Below, one piece after another: positions 9,667-21,831 of a stretch of DNA of 40,341 nucleotides. Position 1 is the first letter of the stretch; each line of letters opens with the position of its first letter. The DNA lies in assembly GCA_008931825.1 (NCBI GenBank), contig QXVZ01012773.1, positions 1 through 40,341 on the forward strand. Direction: 5' to 3'. This DNA comes from Phallusia fumigata (Eukaryota; Chordata; Ascidiacea; Phlebobranchia; Ascidiidae). A program made the position numbers and the translations under genes. The notes under the pieces were generated by a model. That model had not been told where the DNA came from. It made no database searches and worked only from the letters and a program-made list of their open reading frames with translations.

Positions 9667-12444
9667 ATGCCAGCTTTATGGGTTGACATCATTTTCCTTT
9701 TGCAACTTGTCAATGCACAAACTTGGTATTCATTTGAAAGACGGGAGTACTATATTGAAAAAACGGAAATCGTCAAATCATTCGCTGAAGCCCAAACTGC
9801 ATGTGATGCAAAAAGTGCTACAGTAGCAAACGTCAAAACAGCTGAACTTCAAAATTTTCTCGTAGATAAGATCGGAACTTTGTCAGGTATACTTTGCTTG
9901 TACTGTATCTTTGTGAGTAAAACACTCAATTACAATTAAAATATGAATGTAACAAAATAAAGCTCTTACTGGCAACGGGATTAACTTTTGCATGTATATA
10001 ATTCTGTAAAACAGTAAAACTGGAAAAAAAATAGGACATTTATAGGATGTCAAAATTTTACAACTTGTTATTATTTTAAAAACGGAGCATTGCTTTTAAA
10101 CTACAAAATGTTGATGTTTGCAGCTCGCCCATACTCATTTTTCATTGGAGCTAAACGAATAAATGATACAAAGAACTTCCAATGGACAGATGGAACAAGG
10201 GTGGATGTGGAACAGTGGGCTACCAACGAACCAAATAACGTTGGAGGGCGTGAAAATTGTGTGACCATGGGATGGTCTGGGGAAATCATAGAAGCGTTAA
10301 ATTGGACAGACGTTTCATGTTCATCCCATTCAAGATATATTTGCCAAAGAAATCTTACAGGTAAAGCTAAGTACTGTCTTATGCATGCTGCTGTGATGCC
10401 TATCAACCATTACGACACATTTCGCGTGTAGTAACAAAGACTAAACACTTCCAATGATACCAAGTAATTATAAACATTTGAAAATGCAATACTTTTGAGA
10501 GAATGTGCATCGTACAAAAATTAACATGATGTAATTATCCCCAACTTCTACTAAAAACATGTTCTTGCATGGTGAACGACGAAAGACATAATTCTGTTTT
10601 TAGACTTCCGTATAATGCGGTTAAATATAAAACATTGCTTGTTGCAGCAACAACGATGTCTATGACCACATATCCTTCTTCAACAACTTTGCAAATTAAA
10701 CAAACTTCAACTTATCACACTACACAATTTCCCACCACGATTGGAACGACATATGAGATGACAACAAACCGCACAGCACAAGGTAACATTAGCAAGTATG
10801 TTTAGAGTGCTATCAGGTTGGTGTTTGTAACGCTTTGTGGGATAACCTAAACATATTGGTAACATTTGCAACGAGGACTTGCATAATCGTGCACTCCCTG
10901 TAAAAAAAACATAAATGGAAGAGAATCTACAAGCATCCACAGTTCAACGACAGAATCTATATCGGGTATTGAAGGATTTGTGCAATTGTTTAATACAACC
11001 GCATGGTCTAACGTTTTATTAAGATGCAGACTGCAAACATTTTAGCTACGTCTGGTAATTAAACAGTCAGCTTGCTCTTGTACAACTTTAACAGTAACAC
11101 ATAAATGCCTTTGGTTTAAACCCTTAAAAGTTGGGTATAGTGTAACATGGTTCCATATTTTGTAAAAGATCCCTATTTGAAAATGTTTCGTACATGTTTG
11201 TTTGTAATTTAACTGTTAAAGGCATAGATTTTCAAAGACATGAAAAAGGAATAACAGGGCTTTAATTAAATGACGTATCAAAAGTATCAGGATATGACGT
11301 TGCTGTATCATAACACAAACCAACGCAGTGACGGCACGCAGACAGGCCAATAATCAATGGTTGCATTGAATTGTTTTTATTGTTTAGTGCTCTGTTTGCT
11401 TAATTGCAGATTCATTCCTAACAAATGGTGTTGGCACAGTGCGTCTATAAGTTAAGGAAAGACTCGATTTTGCATTACTGTGCTGTTTGTAGAAATTGGA
11501 TGGGTATAGTTTCTAACTTAGCCCAAATGGTGAAAGGTGTTTTTATTAACTTACAAGAAAAAAATGGCTTAGCAGTACGTCAAATGTTTGAAAAAACTTT
11601 GTAATGGACGAAAATATTGTTTCAGATGAAGTAAGTGACTCTTTGTTTATTGTTGTATTTTCATCTGTCGGTGGATTTGTTATCATTGCCACCGGAGTCG
11701 GAATATTTCTCATCTGCCACAAAAGGTATGGAATGAGTTAAAAAAGAAATGAAAATGGTTGTTTATTTTTCCTTTAAATGTGCTGCAGGTCGAAAAAGCA
11801 GGCCGAACCTCAAAACCATGAATATGCCGAAATAGGTGAGTTTTGACGTTTATTTTGATTTTAGGATGACAGCTTTCGAATATCGACTATAATTTATTAG
11901 TAGGCTAACTACAAAAATAATGTACAGTACGATTATCAGTTTGTTTTGTTTCAAAGATGAAACCAACCGCACCCGGAAAACAGTTTCCAATATTAACAAA
12001 ACACCAACATACGATAACACCGTGAACAAAGAGTATGAAAATCAACGTGACAAGAACGGAAATGAAGAAGACCAAGTAAAAGAAGCTTATGCCTATAATG
12101 ACACTGCAAGCACGAACGAAGCAAACCACGCCTACAATGACACAGCAGATCCTACTGAAGAAGACCATGCCTACAACTACATCCTGAACCAAAACGAAGC
12201 AACATTGTATGCCACAACAGAAGAGAAGACAAAAGAATATGTAAACCAGGGCGCAGCAGAAAATCAAGAAAGCAAAGCTTCGAACGACTCCAATGAAAAA
12301 CCTGATGAGAACCAAGAAATGTACGCTGTGATTGTCAAGGATAAGTCGGGAATCGAGAAGCAAAAGAAACCAGATCAATCTGAAGATGATTCCGATGAAG
12401 ATGTGGGAGATGTGTACGCTGTGGTGCAGAAAAAGAAGAAGTAA
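9667..12444 (+). CDS. Lectin D: type I C-type lectin receptor, 408 aa
   Basis: Exons: 9667-9886, 10124-10360, 10648-10782, 11626-11725, 11789-11835, 11957-12444. The start at 9667 gives the standard 220-nt first exon; an in-frame ATG lies 21 nt upstream at 9646. The signal peptide is MPALWVDIIFLLQLVNA. The CTLD has FFIGAKR, WTDGT, EPNNVGG, ENCVTMG, WTD and RYICQ. The stalk has 45 Thr-rich codons. The helix is LFIVVFSSVGGFVIIATGV and ends in CHKR. The tail is 162 residues with YDNT, YENQ, AYAYNDT, HAYNDT, HAYNYI, LYATT, YVNQ, MYAVI and VYAVV, ending in KKKK. Most tyrosines sit in acidic, Asn-rich contexts. The 843-nt intron before the transmembrane exon may hold a decayed copy of the second stalk exon of C and E near 11047, but this is weak. 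Confidence 0.87.
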
Positions 12445-14150
12445 AACTGCCATCAGTTGCTTTAAGCCTATTTAGATCCACGTGTAAGTCTGTTTTGCAG
12501 TTTCGAGCAAAACTACAGCACTGTTTTTAAAACTAAAGATTTGGGACTTTGTAAGCTTTTGGGGCTAAAGCTCTTAAAACCCTAACTCAGATGTATTTTT
12601 TTACAAATACCAGAAAAAATCGGCGTGTATCTATTGTGTTTAAATTAATATGTTTGTGTTCCGAAAACTTACTTCATCATGCGCATATGCTCAATACTTT
12701 GTTGTTGGTAGGTTTTTTGCAATGACAATGACATAAAAAATTGCGCTGTTTTTTTTACAATTAAACGCTAGGTGTCGCTTGTGAGCTATTGAATCTCAGA
12801 TAGCGGTGACGAGGTATTATATTGATTTTCAGTTTCTTTCATTGCGGTTTCTTGCATTTGTGCATTTATGTGAGTGATCCGTGTCATCTATTTATTCAAA
12901 CATCTAGACTTTATGTTTGGTGTTTTGTTACAAAATAATGGTTGTAACATAATTGAGACTTCGAGTTGCTTCTAACTGTTTTCAAGTGCGAGTATTTTGA
13001 TTTAAGCCAAAAGTAAACCCGGTGGTTTCACAACACGAAGCGTATTTGTGCCGCAAATCTTTAATTTTTGATAAAAAGTTGATGTTTCAATGATTTTGTT
13101 CGTAGTATTAGCACAATTGACCACACGGCCAAGGATTTTTTGTGTAATGTTGGGTAATATGTTACTATACCTTATTTAACATAAGCTATACACTTTCAAT
13201 CTTTGTTGTCCGCTTTACCGTAACAACCACTATTGTGGTGATGAATTATAATGCGCTCATAAGGTAAAACCCTACTGTTCATGTTTTTAATTCCAAACAG
13301 GAAAAGTTGTGGGCTCTAAACTGATTGCCGTCTCGCCCCAAATGAGATTCCATATGAGGTATTCTATTTTGTCAGGGAAAGAGAGTAAATCTGCTTCGAA
13401 AAAAAGTTTACCCGAAGGTAATTAACGAATCGTTGTTCTTCCTCTCTGATCTGCCACATACTTTCCACAGGATCACACCATTATTGGAAAATTTTTTGGG
13501 CAAACAGCGTCTAAACCGACCCAGCAAACAAAAAATTGCCCACTTCCAACCCAAATATCTCGCGAACCAAACACAGCCAAGCAGCCAAATTTGCACTTCC
13601 AACAAATTGACAAGCGATTGACGCAAATTATTTAAAACAATATTTGAATATTAATACGCTCATGAACATGACTGCTCAATGCACTCGACACGTTTAAACG
13701 ACCCACAAGCCACTGCCACACTTTGTTTTACATAGCATGCCGTCACTTAATATTCAGTTGCCACTTTGCTGTTATAAAGCGATTTTGCGTCAGGAATAGT
13801 AAAATTACACTGCCACATACGTCATGCATCAAAACAACACAAAGTTTCCTGAAACAATGACGTAAAATATACATTGCATGATACTGTGGAAAAGTTTACC
13901 AACTTAGACGACTTGGGTTCAGTGGGTGGATAAATCATAACATTGACTTAATACGAAGTACACAGACAAACACCATGTGAAAAGATAGATGAAACAAACG
14001 ATCTATTGGCAGTTCGCTGGTAGAGACTATTGACACTCTGCCATATGTATTCTGTGTCCTGAAGCAGCCTACTTTTCAGGAATGATATAACAATTTTATT
14101 GTTGTTTTAACGCGTCAACTGGGTGTTTAATGCGTAGCCTAGGCCACAAA
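12445..14150 (+). other. Intergenic region, lectin D to E
   Basis: It holds the motif ACGCTAGGTGTCGCTTGTGA (12766-12785) and the lectin E upstream block. The stretch 13430-13620 is C/A-rich on the + strand with an open frame of 62 codons that shows no recognisable domain; it may be a dispersed repeat. No gene is supported. Confidence 0.6.
13806..13947 (+). promoter_or_regulatory. Conserved upstream block of lectin E
   Basis: It contains CACATACGTCATGCATCAAA, ACACAAAGTTTCCTG, AATGACGTAAAATATACATT and AAAAGTTTACCAACTTAGAC, closest to the lectin D copy. It ends about 200 nt before the ATG. Confidence 0.55.
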
Positions 14151-17100
14151 ATGACAACTTTATGGCTCAATATTATTTTTCTTGTGCAACTTGTCAATGC
14201 ACAAACTTGGTATTCATTTGAAAAACTTGAGTACTATGTTAAAACAACGAAATCTGTCAATTCATATGCTCAAGCTAAAGCTGGATGTGCTGCAAAAAGT
14301 GCTACAGTAGCAAACGTCAAAACATCTGAACTTCACAACTTTCTGGTGAGAAAAATCGGAAATTTGTCAAGTGAGTTTTACTTTTATGTTGCAGCTATAA
14401 AAAGTCTATTAAAAAGGTAAAATTCGAATACTTTGATGCAAGAAAAGTAAAAATCAAATGCGTAGCTAATTTCTTCGAAAAAATGTCGAAAAAAAATGTC
14501 GAAAAAGTGAAAAGCGTCGAAAAAATGTTTCAGTACAGCTTAATAACTTCTTGGCGTATAAATAAAAGCACGATCAACAAATCGTTAAAAAAATCATTAT
14601 TATATTGCAGCATACCCATACTCATTTTTCATTGGTGCGACACGCATAGCAGGTCCAAATAACTTCAGATGGACAGATGGAACAAGTGTTGGTGTGGGAC
14701 AGTGGAGTGATCGGGAACCGAATAACAGTGGCGGGCATGAAGATTGTGTGACCATGGGATGGCATAAGGTACTATGGCCAGAGTTACAGTGGAACGACAT
14801 TGCATGTAATTCATTCCCTGCACGATACATTTGCCAAAGAAACTTTACAGGTATAGCTATTTATCTTAACAACAAACTACTAAGTTGTTTTTACAAGACT
14901 TGCAACTTGTTTGTTTCTTGACAAGTGAGTTAAAGCAATCGCCAGACGTATTCCTAGTGAAAAAACGTTATACAATTACTAGTGGCGCAGCAAGTCATAT
15001 AGTTTGTAATTGAACAAAAGGTAACATAACGTTTATTGCAGCAACAACGATGTCTATGACCACAACTGCTTCAACAACAACTTTTCACACTACACAAATT
15101 CGCTCCACGATTGGAATGACTCAGGAAATGACAACAAACCACAAAACACAAGGTAATGTATATTAAGAATGGCACCAATATGGACCAAGCAGTTAAAAAT
15201 AGTACCTTTAAATTAAATGTGTAACACTTTTAAATAGATGTATAATGGAAAATAATATCACCAAGCAATGCATTGTGTCATTGGTTTTGTATTTCCAATG
15301 TTTTTGTGGTATGTCCTAAAAATAGTAAAAACAGAAATGACTCATTTGAAAAACCAAATACCACAAAAAAGCAATTATAATACAAAAGCAAAAGCTGTAT
15401 CAGGGTTTTTGAAACTGGTGCGTTCACAAAACAACATCAACATCAACGTCGAAAGTTCAAAAAATGTAAAACTGTCGTTCATAGAAAGTAGTAAATTACC
15501 ACGATCAACAAAACCAAGCACCCTCGGTACGGCTAAGATTAAAAATAAAATTTTGAGATTAGAAGTGAAAAGTTCATTCATCGGAGACAAGCGGGTTCAT
15601 GTGACTATAACTTTTTACTTGAATATACAGAGATAACTAACGCATATGCGGAGACATCTGACGACAAGAACTTTCACGGCCCAACTGAGCCAAATGCGAC
15701 AGGTAACGAGTTTGGAAGTCAATAACGATAAAAAATGGCAACAAACCAGTGGGTAATTGTACTACTCATATTAAGAACACAGGGAAAAGCAGTTGTGACA
15801 ATGTAAATATTATCGCATGGCGCAACGTTTTGAGTCAAGTAAATTTTCACGGTGCTTTATTGTATTTAGTTTATCCTATCTTAATCACAAAGAAGTGTGA
15901 CGTAAGCTTGCGTTCAGACGACCGGACATGACGTTTCAATTGCTTTGGATCAAAAATCAAAAGTGATTTCGTAGCTATATTCAGAGACCACATCCTTATA
16001 CTCAGTGTACCAAATAGAATATGTAATTACAGATCAGAGATGTGACTCGTTGCTGTTTGTTGTGATTGCGTCCGCCATTGGATGTGTCACCATTGTCACG
16101 GGAGTCGCAATGTTTCTTATATGCCGCGAGCGCCAAAGGTAAAAGCTGCAGGTTGAAAAATGATTTCTGCCTTTAGTTCATGCCTGCCCAACCTTTTAGG
16201 TATTGTGGACCACTTTTAAATGAAGAAAGTTGTTACCGGCCACAACCGTATTTTACAAACGAAATACCACTCAAGATCATTTTCAATGTTTTCAAAATGA
16301 CGTAACAAATTCTCAAATTTAAATCAATTTTGCGATAACCCGATGTCACGAGGTGATAATGTTGCAATAGTTGCACGCAGTATTACCATATGTTATGCAT
16401 TTACATCAAGTTTGAAAATTACTGCTCTAGTTGATCGGCCATATTTAATTACAGGTGTAATACACAGACAGCATCTGAAAACCGGGAATATGCGGAAATC
16501 GGTAAGAGTTTACCTAAAAAAATTATGCCCTGCAAAGTTGTTTAACGTGGTCACGCAGATATGTCTCGAAGAATCTGTAAACGTCAAGTAACTAACCTTT
16601 GACCTTTGCCAGACGGTGTTTGCTTTATAAACTCTGTTTTGACTTTTAATAGATGCGCCATCATGAGAGCACGTTATTAAAATATCGCCCAAAAATGTAT
16701 AGATATTGGCGAAAAAGTGTACAGAAAAAAGTCTAAACAGTGAAAATTGTTTCAAGCCCACAAAGGAAGACATTTGCCATAAATATGTGCATTCGTTTTG
16801 TTTTTGTTCTAACCACACACACACCCGTCAAGCAGGATCCAACACCAACAAAGCACCAACGTATGAAAACGTCGTCAACAAGGAACCTGAAGACGCAATT
16901 GACTCAGTTTTCAACGAAATCTACAACATTGATGCAAACGATGCCACAACGCACCCAACAGTTGATGATGCCGAGGTTGGGAACGACAATGGAAATGTGG
17001 GGAAAGAAAATGGACAAAGTATTGATGAGGAAATGTACTCGGTGGTCGAAAAAGATAAGACAGGAATCCAGCAACAATATGAAACCGTTCAACCAGATCT

Positions 17101-17155
17101 TGATGATGAAGCTATAGGTGATGTGTACGCTGTCGTGGATAAGAAAAAGAAATAA
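14151..17155 (+). CDS. Lectin E: type I C-type lectin receptor, 371 aa
   Basis: Exons: 14151-14370, 14611-14850, 15042-15152, 15631-15702, 16033-16138, 16455-16501, 16836-17155. The signal peptide is MTTLWLNIIFLVQLVNA. The CTLD has EPNNSGG, EDCVTMG, the canonical WND and RYICQ; with both EPN and WND it is one of the best candidates in the array for calcium-dependent mannose-type binding. The second stalk exon (24 codons, begins EITNAY) corresponds to the one in C. The helix is LLFVVIASAIGCVTIVTGVA followed by CRERQR. The juxtamembrane exon ends in EYAEI. The tail is C-type: YENV, IYNID, MYSVV, QYETV, VYAVV and terminal KKKK. The site that is TYATA in C is THPT here, so one tyrosine is lost. 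The intron between the stalk exons is about 340 nt longer than in C. Confidence 0.86.
16180..16300. mobile_element. Possible hAT-like fragment in lectin E intron
   Basis: CTGCCCAACCTTTTAGGTAT followed by TGTGGACCACTTTT resembles the degenerate ends of hAT elements. It lies in the intron 16139-16454, which is longer than its counterpart in lectin C (7333-7393). No second end was identified. Confidence 0.25.
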
Positions 17156-18930
17156 AGCCTTGGATAATTTTTAAGAGATTCTCACACACTCTTTCTTTCA
17201 AATGGAAAACTCTGACACTGTACACCCAACTAAAGCGGTTGCCTTGATGTCAATAACAAATGTAGAACCAAAGCTGACCAATTAATTGATGTACGAGCAT
17301 TGTCCAATAGTTCGTGACGTTTTGTTAACTAGAATTTAAACTCATTATACAATTGGTTAGCGAAAGCGTGTAACATGTACGTGCGTGCAGAAAGGTAATG
17401 GATTATCTTGCCTGTTGACTTAAACCCAAAAGCAGCTGATCCGGGCCTGGCGCTCGACCTGTGTTGTCTGCTTGGAAGACGTTGTTAGACACCGTTGCCT
17501 GCTTCATGCTGCACAATAACTAGTGTGCAAATTACTATTGCATATGAATCGCATGTAAGCACAACAACAACACTCATATAAACAGAACTATTTATCCCAT
17601 GTTGTGTGTATATCTGTTGTTTTTGGACTAATATCTTGTTTCCGTTGTTTTGTTTTGTTATTTTCCGCACTGCTTTGTGTGGCGGTTTGGAATTACCACT
17701 GTCGGTAGATGTCGCTCATGAGCTGCAATATTTTATCGGCAATAAAAACACAGTTTACCAAATGACAGGGTTTCCCTCCAATAACTGGTTATTACAGTCG
17801 ATTTTTTGAAGTTAATACAAAAACAACCTATTTCAAAAGAAGCGGAATCTTCCCAGAACCTTTTACCAGAGTCGAAGCTTTATTAGATGTAGATTTATTT
17901 GATAGCTACAATTTGATATTTTGCAACCCAGTTAAATGCAGTTGTTGACCATCATGTTGTTTTAAAGGTTTACTTTAAAAAAAACAATGCAAAATGGTTC
18001 AAAATACCAATGCATGCGAAATCTAACCACAGGTACCTCAACATGTTGTTAAGGACGTTCGTTTACAATGCAGTTTCCTGAAGTATAAGTATTGTTTAAA
18101 CCTGCAGTTTATATCGATATTATACTCCAAACTAACAAGTGTCAGACCAGTCCATTGTTTAACAAAACAGAACGTTGCTTGCCACAGGGTTGGAAAAACA
18201 CATTATCACATACGTTATCCACAAAAACAACACAAAGTTTCCTTTATGCCTATGACGTACCACCTACTTAGCATAAACCTGTGGAGAAGTTAGACGGTTT
18301 GTGGTTAGTTGGTGGAAAAATGACAACACTGGCTCGTCGTCTCGTGAAAAAATATCACATCGAAAGTTTAGACAAAATTTAAACTTGTACGCAGTAGAAA
18401 ATAGTCAGTTTGCATTACAAGAATAAAAATAAATGTTTCGGGAGGTTTTAATTTTTCAGTTTTAGTTCAGAGCACATTGATGTTGTTGCGTTGTAAGTGC
18501 TATGCATCAATTTGCAAAAACTATTTCTGAAGTTTTAGTATCAAGATAAAATGTATAAGCCACAACTAAAAAACAGGCATGAAAAATCTAACGTGCATAA
18601 AAACTTGGAGATATTTATTTGCGATGTTAGAACTTTGTTGCGATTACAACATTGAAACAACAATCGCCAAATCGCCGTTTGCAATCCTTTCATATACAAC
18701 CAACAAAAGTAGACGTGTAGATTTAAGGTAGATTAGACATGTTTAGCCACCGAACGCGGTAAGTGAAAGGAGTGTTTTTTTGATGATTCTGTAAGCAGTT
18801 TGCGTTTCTAGTATAAATGAGTTAGGTAAACTTTTTAAAACTTGATACACTTTTAACTTCAAGAATTGTTTTTGATAAGTTATATGTGTCCTTGACTTAC
18901 ATAGAGCTTGTGTTATATATGTACATTAAA
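17156..18930 (+). other. Intergenic region, lectin E to F
   Basis: AATAAA overlaps the lectin E stop. GGTAGATGTCGCTCATGAG recurs at 17704-17722. The lectin F upstream block is at 18199-18325, and a further 600 nt before the lectin F start is AT-rich without recognisable content. Confidence 0.6.
18199..18325 (+). promoter_or_regulatory. Conserved upstream block of lectin F
   Basis: It contains CACATACGTTATCCACAAAA, ACACAAAGTTTCC and TATGACGTACC, but the later part is diverged. It lies about 600 nt before the ATG, further than in the other genes, so extra sequence or an upstream untranslated exon may separate it from the coding start. Confidence 0.45.
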
Positions 18931-21831
18931 ATGAAGTTCGTAGATTTTGCTTTCATTTTCCTTTTGCAACGTGTCGGGGCAGAAACGTGGTATTCTTTTC
19001 AAGGACATGGATATCTCATTGTTTACTCGCCTTCTGTCAATTCATATGCTGAAGCTGAAGCCGGATGTGCTGTAAGGGATGCTACAGTGGCCAATGTAAA
19101 AACAACTGAAATTCAAAACTTCTTAAAGGACAGGATAGGAACTTTACCAGGTGTATTTTTGAACCTTTACAAAAAAGGAAAAATAACAATAAAATTTTTG
19201 CACTAATCGCCTTGGTCGACTTAATTTTAAATTTGTTGATCAAGGTTAACTTCTCTGTTAAGTTGTGAAAAATCCATTCCACGTATTGTTACCCGTAAAC
19301 TAGAGGACTGTGTCAACTTTATAGCACAATATCGAAGTTATTCCATCATTAAAATGCCTGCTACTCCGCATAAACGAACAGCGTTTACTTTTTTGCAGGT
19401 GAACCTTTTTCAATTTACATCGGTGCGACAAGAAATCCAACCACAAACCAATTCCAGTGGACAGATGAAACAAGTGTTGATGTAACACAGTGGTATGGTG
19501 GAGAACCAAACAACAATCGGGGAATTGAGAATTGCGTCACAATGAACTGGCGTGGAGCAAGCGTGAATTACAATTGGTTTGACGTTTCATGCGCGTACAA
19601 CGCAAGATACATCTGCCAAAAAGAAATTCAAAGTAAGTATTCTTTTAAGAAACTTTAGCGGCTTTCCTCTGGAAAAATTACAAAATCATAAAGCATTTGC
19701 CATCTGATTGGTCTATTAATTTTTTGCCAGCAACCACCATCTCGACAACTACCACAATGCAAAGAACAACTCACCACACTACAAAAATGTCTGCCATCTC
19801 TTCAACGACTGAAAACCTGACGACTGCCAATCAAGTGCAGGGTGATACTAATGTTCAACAACTAAACGTAAACTAAGTGTAACGTGGCACGCAATTTCAA
19901 ATCTTCGCAGTATGTGTCTTGTCTGCGTAAATTTACGGGTTTCTGGGAACTTCGTATTAACTCAGTTTGGTTCTGAGCTCAGATCCAGACAATCTGAATT
20001 TCATGCAAGGTTATCCACACAGTGATGCTCGAAACTTTGTTTAAAACGTAGTGATGCAGTGTTTGACCTACAGTTACCAAATAGTGTATGGTTTCATTTA
20101 TTCAGCTTTTTTCACATTACTTAGATATAGTAGAGACGAGGAAAACATGTATTGTATTTGTCATTACTATAATGATGACACATACGACACAACAACCGCC
20201 AGGTATAAATACATGCATGAAATGATTAAGTGTTTTCTATTAAGCAAATCAGTAACGCCTAATCTTTGGGGTTTCATGCCGTAATGATTGGGTTGTTGCG
20301 CTGGCTGTTCACAAGAAATAAGTTTTACATACAGAGTTACAAGTGCCAAGAAAAGATTTATAAGAGACGAATGAATACTGTTATGAAATAATTTCGATTA
20401 AAACGAAATAGGTAAATGTCGTCAAGCAAAAATGTGTCAAATATTTGTTTATCTTTCAAAGCAGCGGGATGTCAATCTTTGAATTAGACCAGTGGTTTCT
20501 GAACTATGGTACGTGTACCACCATTTTATGAATGTAACGATGATAACGTTGTCTATTTGTAATTCTAAAGTTTTCTGAGGTGGTTACGTAAGTTTTACGC
20601 GAAAACTGTATGAACTAATAAAATAGTACGCGAGTACATAAAGTTTGGGAACCACTGGATTGGACCAAAAAAGTTTTTATCAAACGCGTTTTTCCATCAG
20701 CTGTAAAGCAAATGTTTTAGGTATAGGCTATATGCGTAACTTGCATTGCATCGTTTAAACAGATTGACGCAGTCATGAGCGCACAGGACATGACGTAACT
20801 AAACCAATATTATGGAAATGCTAAAACAACATAAGACATACTATACAATTAGAAGATCAAAAGTAACAACCTACAGTGTATCCTACTCTAACAAATATCT
20901 AATAAATACGCAATTAACGTTGTTTTAATTGTACCGGCTGTGCTTTTAATGATTTTATACGAAATAGCTTCATACAAAGGATAACAGTGAGCTTCTGTTG
21001 CAGATCAAGGAGGTAACTCGTTGCCTGTAGCTGCGATTGCGTCTGTCACCAGTTGTGGAATCGTCATTGTAGGAGTGGCAACAATTCTCATCTACCGCAA
21101 ACGAAGAAGGTAAACATTGCAGTTTGCAAGACGTGTTATTATCTGTTGTTACATTGTTTGTTTATGAATTACAGATCCAAGTCACAACCTAAATCCAAAA
21201 AGCACGAATATGCAGAAATCGGTGAGACTTTACCCAGAATCTTGATCTGTTAATGGCTCACAGCCCTCGATGTTACGGATGCTCTGCTAATGCATTTTAT
21301 TAAAAAAAACTTTAGTAACGCTTGAAGTTTAAACCTCATTTGTAGAAGTAAAGTAGTTGGTTGGAGGATTTGGGACAGATATGGTTTAAAAACCAGGACT
21401 TTTTATTCCCAGGGGAAACTAACCTTGCAGGCCAGGCAGTTTCCAGTCAAAATAAAACAACGACGTACGGAAATATTGTAAACGAGGAGCCAGAAAACAA
21501 AGAAACTACGACTAAACATGTTCCTTGCAAAAGTGAAGTGCAAGTGGAGAAAGCTCACACCTACAGTAACAATGTGAGCCCGAAAGAGGCAAGCCGTGCC
21601 TACATTAACAGTGCAGATGCTGCTGAAGAAGACCATGCCTACAATTACATCCTGAACCAAAACGAAGCAACATTGTATGCCACAACAGAAGACGCCGCGA
21701 AAACAAATGGATATGAAAACCAACAAAGTAAAGATTCGGACGACTCTGATCAGAAACCGGATGTGAGCGAAGAAATGTACGATGAAGATGTGGGAGATGT
21801 GTACGCTGTCGTGGAGAAAAAGAAGAAGTAA
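18931..21831 (+). CDS. Lectin F: type I C-type lectin receptor, 378 aa
   Basis: Exons: 18931-19150, 19399-19632, 19731-19841, 21004-21109, 21175-21221, 21413-21831. The signal peptide is MKFVDFAFIFLLQRVGA. The CTLD has FSIYIGATR, WTDET (Glu where others have Gly), EPNNNRG, ENCVTMN, WFD and RYICQ. The lectin exon is 234 nt, one or two codons shorter than in its neighbours. The stalk has 37 Thr-rich codons. The helix is PVAAIASVTSCGIVIVGVAT followed by YRKRRR. The tail has TYGNI, TYSNN, AYINS, HAYNYI, LYATT, YENQ, MYDED and VYAVV, and ends in KKKK. The HAYNYI to LYATT segment is nearly identical in DNA to lectin D. Relative to D, the stretch between MY and DEDVGDVYAVV is deleted. A hAT-like MITE lies in the 1162-nt intron before the transmembrane exon. 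Confidence 0.85.
20490..20657 (+). mobile_element. hAT-like MITE in an intron of lectin F
   Basis: A 168-bp element with terminal inverted repeats CAGTGGTTTCTGAACT and, at the other end, AGTTTGGGAACCACTG. It is flanked by imperfect 8-bp direct repeats, aattagac (20482-20489) and gattggac (20658-20665), matching at six of eight positions. Repeat ends of this kind and 8-bp target duplications are typical of hAT-family non-autonomous elements. It has no coding capacity. Confidence 0.7.

Noticed and set aside
11905..12453. Long minus-strand open frame (182 codons) opposite the lectin D tail, with similar ones opposite the tails of B, C, F, G and H
   Set aside because: They mirror the codon use of the real tails (many GAA and AAC codons), have no domain, and recur only because the sense exons are paralogues.
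13433..13621. 62-codon + strand frame between lectins D and E
   Set aside because: Low-complexity composition, no start context, no domain; may be repeat sequence.
15268..15636. 122-codon + strand open frame in lectin E
   Set aside because: It lies in the intron between the stalk exons, runs over the acceptor at 15631, and has no counterpart in lectin C.
20051..20284. 77-codon + strand open frame in lectin F
   Set aside because: It lies in an intron, without domain or paralogue.
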